From: Cyanophora paradoxa
Lineage: Eukaryota > Glaucocystophyceae > Cyanophorales > Cyanophoraceae
Assembly (NCBI GenBank): GCA_004431415.1
Contig: QPMI01000147.1
Span: forward strand, 1 to 24,337
Direction of reading: 5' to 3'
Length of the DNA stretch: 24,337 bases
The position numbers were made by a program, and so were the translations under genes. Below are positions 1 through 6,886 of the stretch, in pieces. The notes under the pieces were generated by a model. It saw only the letters and a list, made by a program, of their open reading frames with translations, had not been told where the DNA came from and made no database searches. Numbering within the stretch: position 1 is the stretch's first letter; every line of letters begins with the position of its first letter.

Positions 1-155
1 TCGCGAGCGACGGATCCGGATCCGGGGCCGGAGGATGAGTGCGGCCTCGGATCCAGAGAGCGACTGTGATGAGCACGATTCGTCAGCATCGGATTCGGAG
101 CACGATCGCGGGGCTCGAACGTCCATGTACAGGCTCCGCACGCGCAAACGCAAGG
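1..155 (+). CDS. Acidic exon with basic (NLS-like) end, gene fragment cut by window start
   Basis: The frame is open from base 2 and contains an ATG at 35, but there is no reason to take that ATG as the true start, because the window begins inside the reading frame. The product is rich in Asp/Glu/Ser (SDPESDCDEHDSSASDSEHD) and then turns basic with RLRTRKRK. Such acidic-then-basic stretches are common in nuclear proteins; this is composition, not homology. A plausible donor, AAGG|GTACGG, sits at 155/156, and the DNA after it becomes AT-rich (TATATATATA near 205), as other introns here do. It may belong to the same gene as the terminal exon at 1691-2087. I do not recognise the family. Confidence 0.45.
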
Positions 156-837
156 GTACGGTATTTGAACGTGCTGAAAAACTCAATATTACAGCGCTAT
201 CGCTATATATATACCTAGCGCCCACGGATTCCGGTACCCCGGAAAATTGCGCGAAGGCCCGCGAGCGAGTAAGCCGGCGCAGTGGGGCTTCCCTAACGCG
301 GGTGCCTGTTAGCACTGCACGTGGCCGGTCCCAAAACTCGCGGCGCCGACGCCCTACGACCAGCACGGCCCGAACGCGCAAAGCAGGTCAGCCGGGCGGG
401 CAACGGCAGCCGCAGCGACACCACAGACATCTAGAAGAGCAGTTGCGCCCCTGGTGGCGCCGCGACTCGCGCCAGCTCCCGCGGTAACGTGTTTAAACGG
501 GCCGATCCCCGCCGCCTTCTCCTGCCGCTCCGAGCGCGCCCGAGAGACGCCACACCACATCTAGAGCCAACATACGCTCATTTAAGCTCCCGTCCTCGCT
601 CCGCCCGCCTTCCCGCCAACGCCTGCCACCCGCGCATGCGCGGCTCGCCTGAGCTCACGTCTACAGCGCACGACGCACAACTCGACTCGACTCCGGCAGT
701 CGGACGCGCGGCTCCGCCAACGCACCCGGCTCCGCTGCCGCCGATCATGCGGGACCCTCCCCGCGCCCGTCGCTCACGCCCTCCGCCCGCGCCCCTCCTC
801 CACGAACTTTGACGCCGGCCCCGTACTGCCACAGAGC
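156..837. other. Unassigned stretch, possible small exon(s) near 390-580
   Basis: No exon can be defended firmly here. A plus-strand frame from about 390 to 573 reads as an Ala/Pro-rich segment followed by LNGPIPAAFSCRSERARE and ends at a TAG. Overlapping frames are open as well, as usual at this GC content. The rest is GC-rich, C-heavy sequence without a recognisable product. Confidence 0.3.
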
Positions 838-1533
838 ATGCCGACGCCAGCGACCCGTGCGCGAGGCCGCCCGCGCCAGCACGACACTCAAGAACCACGG
901 GGCCGCATCCCCCCGCTCACTTGGCTCTCCGTGACGCGTGCGCGACGCTCGCAGGCCTCTGGCGGGACGCGGAGCAAACGCCCCAAGACGCGGCGGTGCG
1001 CCCCGCTCCCCCGCCCCGCTGCGACGCCGCCTCTGCTGGCGCCGCTGGCGCCGGCATGCAAGCCGACGACCCCCACGCATACCCGGGCGCATGAGCACTC
1101 AAACGCTCGCCCAGCTACCACCGCGGGGTCTGAGCCAGACGGCGCTCGCCTGCCTCAGGGCCCGGCCTCGCCGGGACCCGCCCTCGTGGGGTCCGAGCCG
1201 GATGACGCTCGCCCACTATCGGACCCGGAATCCCCGGGCTCCGTCGAAGTCTTCCCAGTCGTCCCCGGCGGTCGCTGCCAGGCCCCGCGCCGCCCGCCCC
1301 TCATGCCCGCCGGTCCCGAGTCCCTCTCCCACGAGACGACTGGTCCCCTTGACACCCCCCTCGATGCAAGCCTCCTATACGGTCGGCGAGCTTGGGGGGC
1401 GCCTGCGATATCGATATACACACGAATAAGTCGGCCCCCGTCTGCTCTGGGACGTCCTTGGCCCCCTAGGGGAGCAATTCGAAAGCTTTTAACTGCACGA
1501 GGGAGCTGGGCACCCTCCTCACGCTCGAGCTAG
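838..1533 (+). CDS. Uncharacterised Pro/Ser/Ala-rich ORF (231 codons), doubtful
   Basis: This is an uninterrupted plus-strand frame with many G/C third positions and no internal frame break, which is notable in a window full of 1-nt indels. The product is rich in Pro, Ala, Ser and Arg, has a basic patch (SKRPKTRR) and an imperfect repeat near residues 95-125, in which GSEPDGARLPQGPASPG is followed 21 codons later by GSEPDDARPLSDPESPG. No domain is recognisable. Random long ORFs are frequent in such GC-rich DNA, and several opposite-strand frames are also open. It could be an exon of the gene that ends at 2087, a separate gene, or chance. Confidence 0.3.
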   Translation: MPTPATRARGRPRQHDTQEPRGRIPPLTWLSVTRARRSQASGGTRSKRPKTRRCAPLPRPAATPPLLAPLAPACKPTTPTHTRAHEHSNARPATTAGSEPDGARLPQGPASPGPALVGSEPDDARPLSDPESPGSVEVFPVVPGGRCQAPRRPPLMPAGPESLSHETTGPLDTPLDASLLYGRRAWGAPAISIYTRISRPPSALGRPWPPRGAIRKLLTARGSWAPSSRSS

Positions 1534-1690
1534 AACTTGCATGCCAGTGCACAGGCCTGAAGCATCCATTATGCAAATTTCTAAACAAGGGAACCAGGAC
1601 AGCCGGCCCATATATATATACTCCATGCGCGCAAGCGCATCGCTAGGCCCTTGCAATTGAGCTCATGATCATATGCATAAGCATATGTAG

Positions 1691-2087
1691 AAGCTGTATA
1701 CCAACGAGGAGGCCGCCAAGATCGCAGCCGCAGCCAAGCTAAATTAAGTCCCGCCAGCGCGCGGCCGAGCGCCTCGGGCCCGACGCGCGCAAGAAGAACA
1801 AGGGCGGCGCCGCCGCCCCCGCCGCCCCGGCTGCCCCCGCGCCCCACCCCGCCGCCGCCGCTGCCGCGGCAGCCGCCGCCGCCGCCCCCGCGCCAATCGC
1901 CGCCCCCGCGCCCGCCCCGGGCCCGGCCCCCGCCCCCGGCCCCGCCCCGGCCAACGTCACGCTCTCCAACTACCAGGCCACCCAGAAGCTCCTCACCGAG
2001 CTCACAGCGGCCATCGGCGGCCCCGCCGCCGTAGAGGCCTACCTCGCCGGCCGCCGCGCCGCGGCGGCGGACAACGCAGCGGCGTAG
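1691..2087 (+). CDS. Terminal exon, Ala/Pro-rich protein with helical ends
   Basis: The exon follows an AT-rich stretch that ends in an acceptor (ATATGTAG|AAGCTG). It begins KLYTNEEAAKIAAAAK, continues as a basic helix (SRQRAAERLGPDARKKNKGG), passes through about 55 residues of Ala/Pro repeats and closes with a second helix (QATQKLLTELTAAIGG ... VEAYLAGRRAAAADNAAA) and TAG at 2085. The first 17 codons are in a different frame from the rest. Removing one A from CTAAATTAAG near 1740 joins them as KLIKSRQR, so I read this as a 1-nt insertion error. The low-complexity linker between charged helices suggests a nuclear or chromatin protein, but I do not recognise the family. Minus-strand Gly/Ala ORFs over the same bases are shadows of the GC-rich repeat. 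Confidence 0.55.
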
Positions 2088-2738
2088 ACTCTCTAGGACC
2101 CTCCTAGAGTTGGGGCCCCCGGCCACCCCTTTCTTTCTTTCTTTCCTTTAGTCATTTCTTCTTACCTGAGCGGCCTCAAGGCCTTGCTCCCCTCACGGGC
2201 GAGACTCACAGCTGTCCTGTATGCTCTGTGAAGCAATGCCAGGCGCGCGCTCACGACCCCCGATCAGGCCACCCCCGCCACTCGCCCCGCACCTTAGCCC
2301 CGGCCCAGCTGGGCCCCCACCTAGCCTGTGCTCACCCCTCCCCTACGTACCTCGCCCCATCCCGGCTCCCCGGGACACCCGCCCCGCGCCCCTCACGCCC
2401 AAAGATAGGGGGATGTGCAACCGCCCTAGGCCTGTACTACCCCCCACCCCACCCCACCCCCCCACCCCCCCTACCGACTACGTACCGCCAACGCGAGCCC
2501 AAGAAGGACACCCCGCCCAAGCTCTCCCCCAAGGCCACACTGAACGCTTAGAGTTAGCGTCGAAGCGCCTATCCCTGTGTACCGGCCACAGGTCATGAGC
2601 TGACCCAGAGTTCGGCCCAGTCCGAACCGGTAGTGCATACGTTGAAGTTAGCTAACTGAAAATAACATCATCGCCCAAGAATTGGGCTATCCTGAAAAAC
2701 AAAATACCTAGCGCCCACTGGTTTCAATTAATTTGCAG
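2088..2738. other. Intergenic/5' region between two plus-strand genes
   Basis: It opens with a pyrimidine-rich tract (TTTCTTTCTTTCTTTCC) just after the upstream stop. It contains a run of C blocks at 2440-2472 and then becomes AT-richer toward an acceptor (TTAATTTGCAG) at 2738. Two overlapping Pro-rich plus frames at 2221-2598 are open, and one ends REPKKDTPPKLSPKATLNA. I cannot tell a small exon from chance here. The first exon and promoter of the MYB-SAM gene probably lie in this stretch. Confidence 0.4.
2440..2472 (+). repeat. C-block tract (G4 / i-motif potential)
   Basis: Consecutive runs of four to seven C separated by single A residues, in an otherwise mixed sequence. Four or more such runs meet the usual pattern for a G-quadruplex on the minus strand or an i-motif on the plus strand. 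It lies upstream of the MYB-SAM gene, so a promoter role is possible but not shown. Confidence 0.6.
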
Positions 2739-5700
2739 CTGCAGGAACTTCAGCTGGCCTTGGAGGCCCCGCGGTTGCAAGCCGCGGGGATCCGCAGCCA
2801 GCTGCAGACGCCGATGATGCAAACTCGAGCTCGCAATTATACGCCCAGGTACCGTCTTAAGCTTGAAATCAAACGCGGGAACCGTCTTCAAATATTTAGA
2901 GCAGGCTCGAGCGGGACTGAAGGAGTGGCTGGGCGCGGAGGGCGAACAATTCGAAGGCGGCGAACAACGGCCCGCAGCAGATCCAAAGGCGCCGACGTCG
3001 ACGTCTGACATCGCGAGGTGCGCATGCCTCGCGATCGATCGCGCCCTCGGCTCGAGGAGCAATCACGTGCACCGAATTCAAAGCGTTCCACTGCTTAATT
3101 ATGCGCCGAACGCAGATCTGGAGATGCGAACAAGAAGAAGAAGAAGAGCAGGCAGTGGGGGCCCGCGGACGACGAGCGGCTCCGGAAAGAGCACGCCGAG
3201 CACAGCGCTGCCCCCGATGTCTGGAAGGTGCGCGCGTGTGCACTCGACGACGTCGACGTCGACAACTTATAATTAATTAGCGTTGACATTTATGTACATA
3301 TACCTAAGCGTACTCATGATCAGACGATTGCGGCGAACCTTGGGGGACACTGGGACAGGGCGTGTGTACGAAACCGCTGGATCAATTACGCCGTGCGCGC
3401 TTTATCGTTCTACATCACTTCTATATATATCTGAATTGCAAAGCATTCACACTATTTTACTGGCTTGAGTTTTGAATGCTTGCTGGCAGAGGCCGGTCTG
3501 CGTGCGGGCCCTGGACAAATGCCGAGGTGAAGCTGCTCGTAGCTCTGCGACGCCTATTTCGGGAATCAGTGGACGGTCATCGGCTTCTGCCTCAGTAAAG
3601 CGATTGATCATGATTATGCTCATCAAGATCATGGTCATCTGAAAACAAAGGCTCACGGAAATCTCACGCGCACCGTCGATGCCCAGATCGCGGTCCGAAG
3701 CATGTCGCTCGCAAGATCGAAAAGATCGACGAGGGGCTCATCGGCGAGGACGACGGTGTGGACGGAAGCGATTGCGGGTGGGAGGAGGGCGAGGGCGAAG
3801 GCGGAGACAGCGACGAGGACACCGGGAGCGACGGAGCGACGGCGACGGCGGCGGCGTCGGCGGTGGCGGCGGCGGCGGCGGGAGTGCCAAGCCCCCCAAC
3901 CTTCTGCCGCACTCCTTCCTGCAGCTCTTCCGCGACGCCGGCATCGATCCTCCAGCAAGCGCCGCAGCGACCGGCCAGCTCATGCACGGATCCGGATCCG
4001 GATCCGTAGCGGCCCGGGATTCAAGAATTTGAAGACGGGGTGAGCTCGAGCAATTGATGCGCAGGCGCAACAGGGGCGCTGTATATCAGCTCTGAACGCT
4101 AAAAATGAATATTGCCGCAGTCGCGCAGGGCCCCGAGCTCCTGCTCGGCTTCAGGAGCTCGCGCGCCCACAGCGCCGGCGCCTGCGCCCGCTGGCATGCG
4201 CACCCGGCAGGTCTGCACCTTCACCGCGAAAACGCTTTGCCTTCGATTAAAACTATATATTCGTGTTCGGATTTCGCAGCGGGGATTGATGTCCATGTCC
4301 GCCGGCGCCGGCTCGGACTCGGCCCTGCCGCAGCAAAGCGGCCGCGCGACCGAGTTCGACTTCGACGGTACGGACATTGATGAAGCACGCATACGCTCGC
4401 CAGCAGTGCGAAGCCTCTAATTATAAGTCATCAATTGCAAAGGACTGCAGACAAGTATTATATTGACGAAAATTGACGCCACCGCAGAGTCTCGCGCGAA
4501 ACTCCAGCGTACAGCGGACAGCATGCGGACGAATACTTCAAATTCTAAGCACCAGTGACAGCATGCGCTGCAGCTGGGGACCCGGAACCACCACGCGGGA
4601 GGCGGCCAAGGCCCCCGGCACGGCGGAAGCGCCCGGCGCGCCTGCGAGCCAGCCCCCTCGCCCCCCGTCGCCCCTCCGGCGCCCTGCGCCCGGCGCTCGG
4701 CATGGCCAGCCGCATGCGCAGCAGCAGCATGCATACACTCGGTGCGCCTAATTATAAATCGGCCTCGATCTTCGCCTCGAGCTCGACGTCGCTCGCTTGC
4801 ACATGTACATGCGCGCCCCGCGTACGCGTGCCGTCGACCGCGCGCTTGCAGCTCTGAGCGGGAGAGCCACTACTGCGACTTCGAATCCGGCTCGAGCTCG
4901 GCCCGCAGGTGGTTTTGCTTTGTTCTGATTTCCGCTTACTTCTAAACTCCTCATAACTTTATACTCCACAGACTGTGGCTCGCGACCGCGCCGGCAGCAG
5001 CAGCAGCAGTATGCGTATGCTCAGTGCGCCTGCACAGGACTAGAGCTCGGCCTCGAGCTCGGCGTTGCTCGCTTTCCCTTCTGCGCCCCGTCTGATCACG
5101 CGCTTTGCAGCTCGGCGCGAGAACTACGTACACTACGAAGCCGACGGCGCGCCGGATCCAGCTCGAGCTCGGCCCGCGGCCGCATGCGCAGGTGTGCTTC
5201 GCCCGGCCCTGTTTCAGTTCCCCCTTAAGCTTCCTAGCTATAGCTGCAAATGCGCGTTTAAGCCTTTGACCTTAATCATTAAGCTTTTCGCTTCCGCTTT
5301 CTGGTCTCACGGTGTCGCTCATTAATATAAACATTCCGGCACCAGCTTCAGACTGGAGCGCCAGTCCCTTCGGCGCGGCAATTCTCCGCGAAAATCGACA
5401 TCCGCCGCGAGTTCGAAGGACCGCGGCCCCCGGCTGCTGTGCCTCCGTCATGGCCATGCAAGCCGAGCTAGTCGTCCATGCCAAGCACAGGTGTTATGGA
5501 TTATATTACTTATCGTTGTTCTTGATTTTACAAGCTCTTGACTTCTTCCGTAATGCATACAGACCCCGCAGATACCTCAGACTGCACACGCAAAGCACCA
5601 TTCGCCAGGGAATGCATCCGAGCAGACACAGGTATTCAACGTTCCGAGTTCGCTTTCTGAATTCCGCATGCGCAGCCTTCTGACGATTGGTTCGGTCGCC

Positions 5701-6608
5701 GGGGAGCGCAGATGCAGGGCGAAACTCGAAATGTCATTGAGCTTTCTTCCGACGACGAAGCCAGCACGACGCCAGCCCCGCGCACGCCATTGCAATGCCC
5801 AACGTAACTTTGAACAGCCACAAATTCAGTCCGGGTGCGAGGATATCGATATAATTAGCGTTCGACAATCAAGTCCTCAGTCCAGTCTGGCTCTGACTAG
5901 GCGCCGTACCGACGTTTTTCGCAGACTGGGTAAGCGAGAGCCCGCGACGATTGGGAGGGCGCGCGGGCGCCAGCTGCAGCCCCGCGGCCGGCGACGGCAT
6001 CTGCATCAACAGGAGGGCCGGGGCCCTGCAGCTGCAGCCCCGGCCTCCGAGGCTCGCAGAAGCAGACGCGGGCGCGCCCACGGCCAGCGGGCCCCGCGTT
6101 CCAGCGGGTGCCCGTGGAGGGGTGGTGCCCGGGCGACGTGCGCGAGTTCCTCGTGTCCACGTGCGGCCTGCGCCCGGATGCGTGCAACGCCCCCGACGCC
6201 TCAATTCAGCTTTAATATCAGCTTGACTTACGCCTGCTGCCTAAGAAGCCTGCTGCCTTAAGCTTGCTGTTTATTTGACTTAAGCTTGCTGGCTTCATTA
6301 TAAGCTTGATTTCGGCTTGAAGTAGAATCGTCTATCGTTCAGCTCGAATTAAATTCATCTGGTCCATATTTCAGCTTGACTTCAGTTTGACTTGATTCGT
6401 CTGTTATTCAGCTGACTTGACGGCAGGACCGCGGAGGCGTTCCGGCAGATCGACGGGAGGAGTTCGCGGCGCTCGCAGGGGGCCGGGCGGCTCCGGGGCC
6501 AGATGAGCGGCTGCTCGAGCAGACGGCGGAGTTCGCGGCACCGGCGGCTCGGAGACCGACCGGACCGCCCATGCCTTGAAAATCCTCGTCGCCCTCGCCG
6601 CGCTGTAG
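2739..6608 (+). CDS. MYB (two repeats) - SAM domain nuclear protein, copy 1, about 17 exons, frame-damaged
   Basis: Probable DNA-binding regulator. Exon model: 2739-2848, 2905-3017, 3116-3227, 3324-3392, 3490-3594, 3687-4039, 4121-4210, 4280-4406, 4488-4741, 4852-4908, 4972 to about 5030, 5111-5191, 5352-5490, 5563-5631, 5676-5803, 5925-6178, 6427-6608. Intron phases agree at every junction I could test among the first six exons. Order in the product: Ser/Ala N-terminus, Lys run, MYB repeats, acidic and poly-Gly region, NLS-like QQKRPRDEFDFDG, SUMO-interaction-like VIELSSDDE, SAM domain, stop at 6606. This copy has the 5' exons that copy 2 lacks, but it carries many 1-nt deletions relative to copy 2, mainly after exon 5, so its later exons do not translate cleanly. 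The true start codon is not identified and may lie upstream of 2739. The MYB and SAM calls rest on motif reading; the MYB call is strong. Confidence 0.75.
3116..3750 (+). other. MYB DNA-binding domain, exons 3-6 of copy 1
   Basis: Four exons (3116-3227, 3324-3392, 3490-3594, 3687 on) join in phase. Repeat A has helix-1 sequence QWGPADDERLRKEHAEH ending at a second Trp (DVWK), then TIAANLGGHWDRACVRNRW and INYA. Repeat B starts RPGLRAGPWTNAEVKLL, continues LVALRRYFGNQWTVIGF and ends CLNRGPKHVARKI. Regularly spaced Trp residues and the link RWINYARPGLRAGPW are typical of R2R3-type MYB repeats. The third Trp of repeat B is replaced, as is known for several MYB/SANT variants. An Asn-Arg-Gly-Pro-Lys turn precedes the last helix. 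In this copy two single-base deletions lie in the exon at 3490-3594 (CCGGTC, GCCCTGG). Copy 2 has the open version. Confidence 0.8.
4690..5191 (+). repeat. Diverged internal duplication of an exon pair in the MYB-SAM gene
   Basis: About 4690-4908 and 4985-5191 are related in order and wording: a CAG-run exon end with a TGCGCC motif, an intron containing CTCGAGCTCG and GCTCGCTT, an acceptor CGCGCTTGCAG or CGCTTTGCAG, and then an exon. The two exons read SERESHYCDFESGSSSAR and, in the better copy 2 frame, SGRENYVHYEADGAAGS followed by a Ser run. The similarity includes the intron, so this is a DNA-level tandem duplication that has since diverged, unlike the nearly identical 7-kb copies. Confidence 0.6.
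6179..6426 (+). repeat. Intron inside the SAM domain, AGCTTG-rich repeat
   Basis: The intron interrupts the SAM domain. It is AT-rich and built from many irregular copies of CAGCTTGA, TTAAGCTTGCTG and similar words, so AAGCTT/AGCTTG recurs about every 15-25 bp. The matching intron in copy 2 is 20196-20449. The acceptor is TTGACGGCAG. It may simply be a decayed minisatellite. Confidence 0.6.
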
Positions 6609-6886
6609 GACCACACCGCGCGGAGCAGAGTGGCTGAGCAGCTCGAGCAAGCACGGGCCTGGCCCCCGGCTAGCTGGCTTGCCTATCGCTGCGGCTGCAC
6701 CCTCTTGACGCTGTGTACTCCGCTCCGTTTCGTCACTGTGTACATGTTTCTCATTATTCAAGATTCGTACTAGCACGTGCACGGTACCGATCCGCGACCG
6801 GGGGCGCCCCGACGTTCGTTGTGTTCATCGCTGTGTACAACGGAGTTTCTCATATTTATTATAATTTTGCAGGCGGGGCGATATAG
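6609..6886. other. Shared 3' intergenic spacer of two convergent genes
   Basis: The 278 bp lie between the stop of the plus-strand MYB-SAM gene and the stop of the minus-strand gene. The spacer holds TTTATTATAATTTTG close to the minus-strand stop and several CACTGTGTAC / CGCTGTGTAC words. No coding frame is convincing. Both 3' untranslated regions and polyadenylation sites must fit here, so the transcripts may overlap. Confidence 0.5.

Noticed and set aside
1739-2126. Minus-strand Gly/Ala ORFs over the Ala/Pro exon
   Set aside because: Pure reflections of GCC/CCG repeats; the plus frame has charged helices at both ends and a proper stop.
2863-3276. 137-codon ORF at 2863 as a complete small gene
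   Set aside because: Its middle is exon 2 of the MYB-SAM gene, but its start and end read into introns; phase-consistent splicing at 2904 and 3017 gives a better product.
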